64,000 bases of DNA from Sulfurimonas sp. (GTDB lineage Bacteria > Campylobacterota > Campylobacteria > Campylobacterales > Sulfurimonadaceae), in NCBI RefSeq assembly GCF_028714655.1, contig NZ_JAQTLY010000007.1, positions 1-64,000 of the forward strand, in the 5' to 3' direction. Below are positions 53,737 to 62,400 of this stretch, piece by piece; within the stretch, counting starts at the first letter, position 1; every line of letters starts with the position of its first letter. The position numbers and the translations under genes are program-made. The notes under the pieces were generated by a model. It was not told the DNA's origin, made no database searches, and saw only the letters and a program-made list of their open reading frames with translations.

Positions 53737-55011
53737 ATGTTGGTCGAATTTAAAGTAAATAATTTTCGTTCTATCAAAGATACTGCAACATTTAGTATGC
53801 TTACTTCTTCAAAAGATGAGGAAAATTATTTTGAAGTTAGAAACTATAATCTATTAAAAAGTTCAATCATCTACGGTGCAAATGCGAGCGGTAAGAGTAA
53901 TCTTTTAAAAGCAATGGCTTTTATGGGACGATTGGTATTGAACCGCTATAAGATTATGCAATCTACCGATTTGTTGCCTCATGATCCTTATCGATTGTCT
54001 GTTGAGACAGAAAATGAGTCGAGTACATTTGAAATTGTTTTTTTTATTGATGAAATTAAATATAGATATGGATTTGAAACAGATAGCGAAGTTGTTTATA
54101 GTGAATGGCTTTATGCTGATGAAAAAGGAAAAGAGGCAAAACTTTTTTTTAGAGATGTAGAAGAATCAGATTATGTCAATCCTAATAAATTTAAAGAGGG
54201 GTATGATTTTTTTAATAAAAAAGAAGAAAAAATAAAAATTGCAAAAAATCAGCTTTTTATCTGGAAATGTGACCAATCAGATGGTGAAATTTCTAAAGCA
54301 ATTCTCGGATGGTTCAATCAGTTTAATATGATTGATGGAATGGAACATGATGGATATATTAATTTCACGATGAAAAAAATGGAAGATGAAGCGTTTAGAA
54401 AAAAAATTATAGAGCTTGTTAAAACAGCTGATATTGGCATTGATGATATTCAAATAGAAGAGGAAGATATGCCAATAGAAGCAATTGCAAAACTTCCTTT
54501 GCCTGATGATGTTAAAGCTAAAATTATTAATGAAAAAGGATGGAAATCTGTTTCACTCAATACCATTCATCAGAAATTTGATAAAGATGGTCAAATAATC
54601 GGTAATGTTGTTTTTGAGTTAAATGAAGATGAATCAAAGGGCACAAGAAAGTTTTTTGCAATGTCTGCACCTATTTTAGACACATTGAAAAATGGAAAGA
54701 TTTTAATTATTGATGAATTAGATGCAAGTTTACATCCTATCTTGACACAGCACTTGATTAAGCTTTTCCATAATAAAAAAATTAATAAAGAAAAAGCGCA
54801 ACTTATCTTTGCGACTCATGATACCAATCTTTTAAAACCTGAACTCTTTCGAAGAGATCAAGTTTGGTTGACTGAAAAAGATCAATATGGTGCAACGACT
54901 ATCTATTCGTTGGCACAATTTAAAAATGTGAGGAAACAAGAAGATTTTGAAAGACAATATATTCAAGGCAAATATGGGGCAATTCCTTATTTGAGTCCTT
55001 TTGAGTTTTAG
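53737..55011 (+). CDS. AAA ATPase, RloA/AbiLi-like
   Basis: A 424-residue SMC-like ABC-type ATPase of the AAA_15/AAA_21 group. It starts LVEFKVNNFRSIKD, has Walker A YGANASGKSN near residue 46, Walker B KILIIDELDASLHP near residue 325, and FATHDTNLL. Such ATPases partner with RloB-type proteins in phage defence (AbiL: AbiLi plus AbiLii). ATG 53737 is chosen over TTG 53728, which abuts the AAAGGAG site. RloB starts eight bases downstream. Confidence 0.85.
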   Translation: MLVEFKVNNFRSIKDTATFSMLTSSKDEENYFEVRNYNLLKSSIIYGANASGKSNLLKAMAFMGRLVLNRYKIMQSTDLLPHDPYRLSVETENESSTFEIVFFIDEIKYRYGFETDSEVVYSEWLYADEKGKEAKLFFRDVEESDYVNPNKFKEGYDFFNKKEEKIKIAKNQLFIWKCDQSDGEISKAILGWFNQFNMIDGMEHDGYINFTMKKMEDEAFRKKIIELVKTADIGIDDIQIEEEDMPIEAIAKLPLPDDVKAKIINEKGWKSVSLNTIHQKFDKDGQIIGNVVFELNEDESKGTRKFFAMSAPILDTLKNGKILIIDELDASLHPILTQHLIKLFHNKKINKEKAQLIFATHDTNLLKPELFRRDQVWLTEKDQYGATTIYSLAQFKNVRKQEDFERQYIQGKYGAIPYLSPFEF

Positions 55012-55019
55012 GAAACAAC

Positions 55020-55787
55020 ATGGGACGAAGAAGCGGAGGAGATAAACTTTTTCAAAAAAATCAGGAAAAAGTCAAAACGGATTTCAAACGAACTATTAAT
55101 GATAGAAATACGGTTAATGATGTAATTATTGCCTGTGAGGATAGTGTCTCTTCTCCTACTTATTTTAGAATGATACTAGAACAACTTATCAAAGCTAAAA
55201 AAATTACCCAAGATTCTATTGTCATCGTTCCACACGATGGGGCTACCCATCCTACGGGAGTTCTGAAAAATCTTAAAAATTATAAAAATCAATATGGAAA
55301 AACTTATAAGGAGTTTGACTATAAATGGATTGTTATTGATAGAGATGTTGAAAAAGTCAATGGCGGTGGGCATACAGCACAAGATTTTAATAATGCAATT
55401 AAAAACGCGAAAAATAGAAGAAAAGATTTAAATGTTGATGTTGCTTATGCTAATGATTCGTTTGAACTGTGGTATCTTTTACATTTTGAATACAGAACGA
55501 CAGCAATCATTAGAGGTGAAATTGTGCAACAAGTGATAAATAAACTTAAAGAGATTGAACCACATAAATTTTCTAGTTTAAATAGAGACAATATTAAACA
55601 AGAAAACTATTCTAAGTTAATGTTTGAAACTCTTCACAACAAACAAGCTGTTGCGATTGATAATGCTACAAGATTATTAAATAGTTATGGTGAAAATAAT
55701 AATCCAGAAGCCGATAACCCATCCACGACAATACATCAACTAGTTATTCTATTAAATCAAACATCTAAACATGCCAACCCTACTTAA
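55020..55787 (+). CDS. RloB-family protein (AbiLii-like)
   Basis: A 255-residue RloB-domain protein. The N-terminal basic region (GRRSGGDKLFQKNQEKVK) precedes NDVIIACEDSVSSPTYFRMILEQL, with the conserved acidic residue, and KWIVIDRDVEK, the D-x-D of a Toprim-like fold; NDSFELWYLLHFE is the diagnostic RloB motif near residue 145. With the ATPase it forms a two-gene abortive-infection-type system; the effector is presumably RloB. No restriction-modification genes flank it, unlike the original Campylobacter rlo loci. Confidence 0.86.
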   Translation: MGRRSGGDKLFQKNQEKVKTDFKRTINDRNTVNDVIIACEDSVSSPTYFRMILEQLIKAKKITQDSIVIVPHDGATHPTGVLKNLKNYKNQYGKTYKEFDYKWIVIDRDVEKVNGGGHTAQDFNNAIKNAKNRRKDLNVDVAYANDSFELWYLLHFEYRTTAIIRGEIVQQVINKLKEIEPHKFSSLNRDNIKQENYSKLMFETLHNKQAVAIDNATRLLNSYGENNNPEADNPSTTIHQLVILLNQTSKHANPT

Positions 55788-55941
55788 GGATTATTTTATC
55801 GTAAAATTACTATTTTGAGAAAATTCTGAATTTACAAATTTTTTATATTATATTATTTTAATAAGTTTTATATGTGTAAAAAAAAGGTTGTAAAATTAGG
55901 TTGAAGTGACTTATTATACCGTCTAAAACTTTTCTCATTTC

Positions 55942-55998
55942 TATTGGAATCTTGCAAGAGAAGAGCAACCGCTGAAAAAGATAGAACCTCTCGTTTAA
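55942..55998 (+). pseudogene. Remnant of a third DUF4160 gene (C-terminus only)
   Basis: The frame YWNLAREEQPLKKIEPLV ends in a stop at 55996-55998 and matches the DUF4160 C-terminus of both intact copies (WELA...Q...KIEPL). No DUF4160 N-terminus is found upstream. It is followed by AAGGAG and the broken DUF2442 gene in the usual order. The stretch 55788-55941 before it holds no gene. Confidence 0.6.
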
Positions 55999-56009
55999 GG
56001 AGTGAAAAA

Positions 56010-56275
56010 ATGATAAACATCATAGAAGCAAAACAGATAAAAGATTTTAAACTGCAACTTCTTTTTGAAATAAGCGATTATAAAGTAGGCAAAAAAGAGC
56101 AAGTGAGAAAAGAAGCGGATTTGAAAGAGTATCTTATGGCAAAAAAAAGACGGGAGTTTTTGCTCCCCTAAAAGATGTGGATTTTTTTAAAAATTTCAAG
56201 CTCAATGCAAATACGATAGAATGGGCAAACGGTGCAGATATAGCACCTGAGAGAATTTATGAGTTGTCTAAGTGA
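56010..56275 (+). pseudogene. Frameshifted DUF2442 gene, module copy 3
   Basis: The first frame (MINIIEAKQIKDFKLQLLFEISDYKVG) runs to the end of an eight-A tract at 56141-56148 and then stops at 56169-56171. The next frame continues TGVFAPLKDVDFFKNFKL and NTIEWANGADIAPERIYEL to a stop at 56273-56275, the normal DUF2442 end. The full span is one base short of a codon multiple, so one missing A would explain it: a mutation, slippage or sequencing error. Confidence 0.7.
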
Positions 56276-56280
56276 TAAAG

Positions 56281-56323
56281 AGATAAAAATGGTAGAGGGT
56301 GAAAAATGAACCTAGAACTGCAA
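56281..56323. repeat. Direct repeat copy 1 before the DUF1016 gene
   Basis: 43 bases spanning the DUF1016 start codon match 57300-57342 at 40 positions. In this copy the first part would read EIKMVEGEK then stop, exactly like the C-terminus of the DUF1016 gene. Confidence 0.75.
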
Positions 56324-57328
56324 ACTACAAACTTAACAAATGATATAAAAAATCTTATAGCCTCTGCACAAGAAAAGGCGATAAGAACGGTTGATTATCA
56401 GAGGGTTTTGCTTTATTGGAACATAGGAAAAAGGATTTTTGAAGAGGTGCAGGGCGGTGAGGCAAGGGCTGAGTATGGAAAGTCTATCATCAAAAATCTC
56501 TCAAGTGAGTTAGAGCCTGTTTATGGTAGCGGGTATGGTGTAAGACAACTTGAGCTTATGAGGCAGTTTTATAGAATATTTCCAATTGCGAACACACTGT
56601 ATTCGCAATTGAACTGGAGTCAATATAAGCTTCTGATACGCCTAGAAGATGATGTCAAAAGAGAGTTTTATATCGCAGAATCTGTAAAAAATCTATGGAG
56701 CAAAAGAGACCTTGAGAGACAAATAAACTCTTCTCTATATGAAAGATTGCTTCTTAGCAGTGATAAAAAATCTGTTTTAGAAGTTGCTAAAAATGAAAGG
56801 CTACCTCAAAATCCAAGTGAGATTATTAAAGACCCGATGGTTTTGGAGTTTTTAGGGTTAGAGAAAAAAAGTGCTTATTATGAAAAAGATTTGGAGAGTG
56901 CCATCATCTCCCATCTTCAAGAGTTTATTTTGGAACTTGGTAACGGTTTCTCATTTGTAAGCCGTCAAAAAAGGCTTCATATAGACGGAGATGATTTTTT
57001 TGTGGATTTGGTTTTTTATAATAGGCTGCTTCAATGTTTTGTAATATTTGAGATAAAAACGCATAAACTTACACATCAAGATATAGGACAACTTCAAATG
57101 TATGTAAACTATTTTGATAGAGTTGAAAAGCAAGATTTCGAGAATCCGACTATCGGTGTATTGCTTTGTGCAGATAAAAATGACACAGTAGTGAAATATA
57201 CACTCCCGCAAAACAATCAAACCATTTTGGCAAGTAAATATCAACTCTATTTACCAAGCGAAGAGGAACTTGTAAAAGAGCTTTATAAAGAGTTGCGAGA
57301 GATAAAGATGGTAGAGGGTGAGAAATGA
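56306..57328 (+). CDS. DUF1016 (YhcG-type) PD-(D/E)XK nuclease-like protein
   Basis: A 340-residue protein. The N-terminal DUF1016 helical domain (about 1-170) has YWNIGKRIFEE and GYGVRQLELMRQFYR. The C-terminal nuclease domain has DDFFVDLVFYNRLLQCFVIFEIKT near residue 228, which supplies the D and E-x-K of the PD-(D/E)XK fold, followed by GQLQMYVNYFDR. These proteins are common in defence and mobile regions; targets are poorly known. Direct repeats flank the gene. Confidence 0.9.
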   Translation: MNLELQTTNLTNDIKNLIASAQEKAIRTVDYQRVLLYWNIGKRIFEEVQGGEARAEYGKSIIKNLSSELEPVYGSGYGVRQLELMRQFYRIFPIANTLYSQLNWSQYKLLIRLEDDVKREFYIAESVKNLWSKRDLERQINSSLYERLLLSSDKKSVLEVAKNERLPQNPSEIIKDPMVLEFLGLEKKSAYYEKDLESAIISHLQEFILELGNGFSFVSRQKRLHIDGDDFFVDLVFYNRLLQCFVIFEIKTHKLTHQDIGQLQMYVNYFDRVEKQDFENPTIGVLLCADKNDTVVKYTLPQNNQTILASKYQLYLPSEEELVKELYKELREIKMVEGEK

Positions 57329-57342
57329 ACCTAGAACAGCAA
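57300..57342. repeat. Direct repeat copy 2 after the DUF1016 gene
   Basis: Covers the DUF1016 stop and a false restart (MNLEQQ). A frame beyond it reads NKILESDVKKRVLKYENKW before stopping, resembling a decayed DUF1016-type N-terminus. Together with copy 1 it looks like the scar of a tandem duplication or an excisable unit of about 1.02 kb. Confidence 0.7.
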
Positions 57343-57434
57343 CAAAATTTTAGAAAGTGATGTCAAAAAAAGAGTGCTTAAATATGAAAATAAATGGTTA
57401 AAGAACAAGAGATGAAGATTATTAAGGGCGTTAA

Positions 57435-57746
57435 ATGAAACAAAAACTCAAAGCAAAAGCAATAGAGATAGTACAAAATCCAAATACGCAAAAAGCATTG
57501 CAGTCGATGAAACCCGAAAAAAATATATGGGGGATAAGCGGGGTTGTTTTGTTTATGATAGCTCCTGAGATTATCGCTTACATTTGGGGTGCGGATATAG
57601 TGCAGTATGCGCGAAATGAGCTTCTGCAGCCTCAAGAGTTTTTGCAAGAGAAATATTATGAACTCTTAGTTATGCTCTTTGAAGAGGGTATGAGCTGGTT
57701 TAATCTTGCTTTTGGTATAGCACTTCTTGTTTGGCTTTTTTTCTGA
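57435..57746 (+). CDS. Small membrane protein
   Basis: A 103-residue protein with a basic amphipathic N-terminus and two hydrophobic helices (about 33-52 and 84-103, the latter ending at the C-terminus VWLFF). The family was not recognised. Its TGA overlaps the ATG of the DUF167 gene (TGATG), so the two are coupled. Confidence 0.7.
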   Translation: MKQKLKAKAIEIVQNPNTQKALQSMKPEKNIWGISGVVLFMIAPEIIAYIWGADIVQYARNELLQPQEFLQEKYYELLVMLFEEGMSWFNLAFGIALLVWLFF

Positions 57747-58054
57747 TGAAAGCAAAAAATTTAGCCCATGTTTTTTATGAGTGGCAAGGCGATGTGCTGG
57801 TTATCAATATCTTAGGAACTCCTGCCGCAAAACGGGATGCTATCGGAAAGGTAAAGGGCAATCAGCTAAAAGTAAGCGTAAAAGCACAGCCTGTAGCGGG
57901 AAAGGCGACGGACTATATGGTCAATTTTTTGGCAAAAGAGTTTGGTATAAGCACATCCAACTTTGAGGTTGTTTACGGACGAGAAAGTATCCATAAACAA
58001 CTTCGCATAAAAGCACCGAAAAAACTACCAAAAATAATAGACTTTATAACCTAA
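57746..58054 (+). CDS. DUF167 (YggU-family) protein
   Basis: A 102-residue protein with the YggU core: VKAQPVAGKATDYMVNFLAKEFG, then VVYGRESIHKQLRIK. The family is small, ubiquitous and functionally undefined. ATG 57746 overlaps the previous stop. The last codons and the stop (58039-58054) lie inside the left end of a family A repeat, so the natural C-terminus was apparently replaced or trimmed by the repeat. Confidence 0.88.
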   Translation: MKAKNLAHVFYEWQGDVLVINILGTPAAKRDAIGKVKGNQLKVSVKAQPVAGKATDYMVNFLAKEFGISTSNFEVVYGRESIHKQLRIKAPKKLPKIIDFIT

Positions 58055-58145
58055 AATTAGATTCCAAGTCAAGCTTGGAATGACGAAAGCTCATAAATTT
58101 CGTCATCCTGAACTTGATTCAGGATCTAGGTTATTAAAGAAGCTT
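58039..58145. repeat. Family A palindromic repeat copy 4, with terminal inverted repeats
   Basis: Left end AGACTTTATAACCTAAA (58039-58055), right end beginning TCTAGGTTATTAAAG (58125-58145), with the same two internal hairpins as copy 1 (GATTCCAAGTC/AAGCTTGGAAT and CATCCTGAA/TTCAGGATC). It supplies the DUF167 stop codon and ends just ahead of the aminopeptidase ribosome site. Confidence 0.75.
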
Positions 58146-58160
58146 AATAGGAGAATGAAG

Positions 58161-59420
58161 ATGAATAAACAAGATTTTAACGATGGATTTTTAGGGTTTT
58201 TAGATGCTTCGCCCACGCCTTTTCATGCAACGCAAAATATGGTCGGGATGTTTGCCAATGCAGGGTTTATCAGGCTTTATGAAGAGCAAAAATGGGCGTT
58301 GGAGCAGGGAGGGAAGTATTTTGTTACCCGCAACGACTCTTCCGTAATCGCTTTTACATATCCTAAGAGCAAAAATTATGTGATGGTAGGTGCGCATACG
58401 GATTCGCCAAATCTTAGACTAAAACCAAATCCCGTGATAAAAGAGCACGGAGTTGTGAAGTTTGGGGTTGAACCTTATGGCGGTTTGCTGTTTAACACTT
58501 GGTTTGACAGAGATTTATCTTTAGCAGGGCGAGTCTCTTACTTGGATTCTAGTAACATGATAAAAGATGCTTTGGTTGATGCCAAAAAAGCCGTTGCAAT
58601 AATCCCATCTCTTGCAATCCATCTCGATGACAATGCAAATAAAGATAAAACCGTAAATGCGCAAACGGACATTATTCCGATTTTATCAACTTCTAGCGAG
58701 TTTAATCTTGACGAGTTTTTAAAAGAGCTCTTAAAGCAAAGCGGCGTAGAGAATGTAAAAGAGCTTTATGCAAACGAGCTTAGTTTTTATGATACGCAAA
58801 AGGCATCTTTTGTAGGTTTAAATGACGACTTTATTGCAAGTGCCAGAATCGATAATCTTCTTAGCTGCTATGTCGGTATGCTCTGTATCTGCAGCGTAGA
58901 TGAGAGCAAACCTATGCTTTTTATTGCAAGTGACCATGAAGAGGTCGGGAGCGAATCAACTTCGGGTGCGGGTGGGAGTTTTTTAGAAAATACGCTTTGC
59001 AGAGTGTTTAGCGATTATGAGGAGTATATGCTTCTTATCCGCACATCCGTAATGATTTCAGCAGATAACGCACATGCAATCCACCCCAATTTTCCCTCAA
59101 AACATGACTCAAATCACGCTCCGCACATAAATAGAGGAAGTGTCGTAAAAGTCAATGCAAATCAGCGTTACGCGTCAAACTCAAAAACTATTTCAAGATT
59201 TATGAATGTTGCATCATCTTTAAATGAGCCTATTCAGACATTTGTAACAAGAAGCGATATGAGATGCGGATCAACCATCGGTCCCATCACTGCAACGAGA
59301 CTCGGTATCGAGACTTTGGATGTAGGAGTTCCTACTTATGCTATGCACTCGGTGCGAGAACTTTGCGGGAGCGACGATGCTTACTCTCTTTATAAAATTA
59401 TTTTAGGACTTAGCGACTGA
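58161..59420 (+). CDS. M18-family aminopeptidase
   Basis: A di-metal aminopeptidase of about 420 residues. Metal and catalytic motifs are GAHTDSPNLRLKP (His ligand), DNLLSCY, SDHEEVGSESTSGAGGSFLE (catalytic glutamates) and SADNAHAIHPN (His ligand), as in aspartyl aminopeptidases. ATG 58161 has AGGAG seven bases upstream; the frame extends to 58080, but that extension is translated repeat sequence (HPELDSGS) and is not native. Confidence 0.93.
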   Translation: MNKQDFNDGFLGFLDASPTPFHATQNMVGMFANAGFIRLYEEQKWALEQGGKYFVTRNDSSVIAFTYPKSKNYVMVGAHTDSPNLRLKPNPVIKEHGVVKFGVEPYGGLLFNTWFDRDLSLAGRVSYLDSSNMIKDALVDAKKAVAIIPSLAIHLDDNANKDKTVNAQTDIIPILSTSSEFNLDEFLKELLKQSGVENVKELYANELSFYDTQKASFVGLNDDFIASARIDNLLSCYVGMLCICSVDESKPMLFIASDHEEVGSESTSGAGGSFLENTLCRVFSDYEEYMLLIRTSVMISADNAHAIHPNFPSKHDSNHAPHINRGSVVKVNANQRYASNSKTISRFMNVASSLNEPIQTFVTRSDMRCGSTIGPITATRLGIETLDVGVPTYAMHSVRELCGSDDAYSLYKIILGLSD

Positions 59421-59483
59421 TGTTTTTAATCATAGCAATACTATAATAGAGTTTTTCTAAGAAAAGAGGGGTGTTTGGTTTTT

Positions 59484-62400
59484 ATGAGAAAGAGAGCTTT
59501 TGAAGTTTATGTAGCTATCGGGTCAAGTGCCGGCGGTTTTGAGGCATTGTCTGAATTGGTTGCTTCATTGCCAAAAAAAACAGGTTTTTTTTATTTTTTG
59601 GCACAACATCATGCCCGCGGCGAAAAAACTATGCTTGCAGAACTTCTTGGACGAAAGAGTACTATTGAAGTTATTCTTGTTCGAGAGGGAATGATTTTTA
59701 AACCTGATATTTTATATGTTCTTCCCCCGGAATTGAAAATTATCGTCAAACATAATAAATTAAAAGTGGTCTTAGAAGATCTAAATCTACATCTGCCTAT
59801 TCCAAGCGCAGATTTTTTATTTAGTGAACTTTGCACTCTTAAAAATTCAAAAATTATTGCTATTGTACTCTCAGGTTCCGGCTTTGACGGTACAAAAGGG
59901 ATGCGTGCAGTTAAAGAATCAGACGGTATAACAATCGCTGAATTTCCGCAAGAAGCTATGTTTGAGAGTATGCCAAAAAGTGCTATAAATGCTAAATTGG
60001 TCGACTGCATTTTAAGTGTTAAAGATATAGGCTCAAAACTTGCCAAACTCTCATCGGCGTTTAGCAACGGTACATATATTAGTCAAGAAATACCGTTTGA
60101 TTTGATAGTAAAAATTTTGCATAAAGAAAAACAGTTAGATTTGTTTAAATACAAAGAAGAAACTATCAAACGCCGCATAGAAAAGCGTATGAAAATTTTA
60201 AATTTTGCGACTATCGAAGAGTACTCACACTACTTAAAAGCCAATGATAAAGAGATTGACATACTTAACCAAGAAGTTCTGATAGGAGTAACCGAGTTTT
60301 TTCGCGGGGCCGAATCTTTTGAATCTCTCAAAAATTATATGAAAAAGCAGCTGCTTCTTAAAGCAGAGTATAGCGAATATCGTTTATGGAGCGTTGCCTG
60401 TTCAAGCGGCGAAGAAGCTTACTCTCTCGCAATATTGGCAAACGAGGTTTCTAAAGAGCTTGGCAAAAAGTTGCATATTAAAATATTTGCCACGGATATA
60501 GATGATATGGCACTTGAGAAGGCTAGAATCGGCGAATATAAAGAGAGTGCTTTAAAATATGTAGAAAAAAAGTTGATTGAAAAATATTTTATAAAATCCG
60601 AATACGGTTATAGAGTCGTAAAGACGCTTCGTGATCAGATTATATTTGCTCATCACAACTTTTTAAATAACCCGCCGTTTATAAATATGGATCTCATTAG
60701 TTGCAGAAATGTTTTGATATATCTCAAATCTTCCACGCAAAGCGATGTTTTTTCCATTTTTCACTATTCCTTAAAAAATGACGGATTGCTTTTTTTAGGA
60801 TCTTCGGAATCTACACTAAGCAGTATAGATCTTTTTGTTACGCTAGATAGCAAATATAGAATTTATGAAAAAAAAGCACAAGATAAACAGACTAAATTTC
60901 AAATAGAGATTGTAAATCAACATCCAAAAAAACTACTAAGTTCGGGAGAAGAGAGTATGCAAAAATTAATAAATCCTACAGAGATAGAAAAACATCTTCA
61001 TGATGATTTGTTTGATTATTTTAGCAACGGCTGTTTAATTATAGATCATGATTACAATATAGTTTATAAGAAGGGAAATATCTCTTATCTGAATTTTTCA
61101 GATGGAATTTTGAGTTTAAATATTTTTAACAACATCGATAAAGGTCTTCACTATCATATGAGAATAGTTCTAAATCGTGTATTGGTTTCAAATATGAGGG
61201 AGGAGAGTAAATTTATTCAGCTTGAATCTTCTAAAGATGAAAAATTTGTTAAAATAATCGCACAGCCTTTTTTTGTATCTTCGCAAAAGTGTATGATTCT
61301 AATAACTTTTCAAGAGATAGAATTGGAAGAGTTCCTTTTAAACGGAACTATTTTGCCGTCTTTTAGTGAAAATACGATTATATCCACACTCTCTTCTCAG
61401 GTTTCAGAAGCACGCAATGAGATACAAAATATTTCTGATGAACTGCTTTTTTCAAAACAAAATATGTCAATGATAAATGCGGAACTTCAAGACTCAAACG
61501 AAAAACTCCAATCTACGGTTGAAGAACTTGAAACATCAAGCGAAGAGCTGCAATCTTCAAACGAAGAGCTTTTAGCTTCGCTTTCGTCAAACAGGGAACT
61601 TCAAAATAAACTCTCTCTTATTTTAGAATCATCTATAGACGGAATAGTCGGTTTAGATATTCACTCCCGCCATATTTTTGTAAATGACAAGGCAGCCAAA
61701 ATGCTTGGCTACTCCGCAGAATATCTTATCGGCAAAAGCAGTCACGGTATGTGGCACCACACAAAACCGGACGGTTCTTATTATCCTGAAGAGGAGTGTC
61801 CTATAGTCCGCACTTTATCCAGCGGCGAATCAGCCCGAGGAGAAGAGCTGTTTTGGCGCAAAGGCGGTACCTCTTTTCCTGTTGAGTTTGTTCGCAGCCC
61901 TATCGTAGAGGATGGAAAAATCACGGGTGCGGTTATCAGTTTTCACGATATCAGTGAGAAAAAAGCACTTGAGGCGCAGGTAAAGAATGAACATGAGCAG
62001 ATGCTTTTGTATCTTGAAGTCTCAGGATTGATAATTATCATTTTAGATAAAAATGCAAATGTGGTGAGTGTAAACAATGCAGGAAGCAAACTTCTTGGAC
62101 TTAGCAAAGATGAGTTAGTCGGTCTTAACTGGTTTGATAACTTTATTGACAAGCAGATTTGTTCTGAAGTAAAACAAGTTTTTAATGATATGATAAATGA
62201 AAAAATAAGTTCAACCTCACATTATATAAATAAAATTTTAGACATCAATAAAAATGAACGCCTAATTTCATGGAACAATGCCAAGTATAAAGATGAAAAC
62301 GGCAATATTATCGGTGTTATAGCCATCGGGAACGATATAACGCAAGAGGAGTTTTTAACGGAAGAGCTTAAAATCAGCAACCTCAAATATGAACAAACAT

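Noticed and set aside
53737-55787. PARIS (AriA/AriB) defence system
   Set aside because: The second protein has RloB-specific motifs (NDSFELWYLLHFE) rather than the AriB type, so AbiL-like fits better.
55944-56009. Upstream extension of the DUF2442 frame
   Set aside because: This frame is out of phase with the DUF4160 remnant that explains the same bases; AAGGAG lies right before ATG 56010.
7465-58145. Dispersed repeats as a CRISPR array
   Set aside because: Copies are tens of kilobases apart, palindromic, variable in length and without spacers or cas genes.
58080-58160. N-terminal extension of the M18 aminopeptidase (HPELDSGS)
   Set aside because: The extension is repeat-encoded and lies before the good AGGAG site at 58149-58153.
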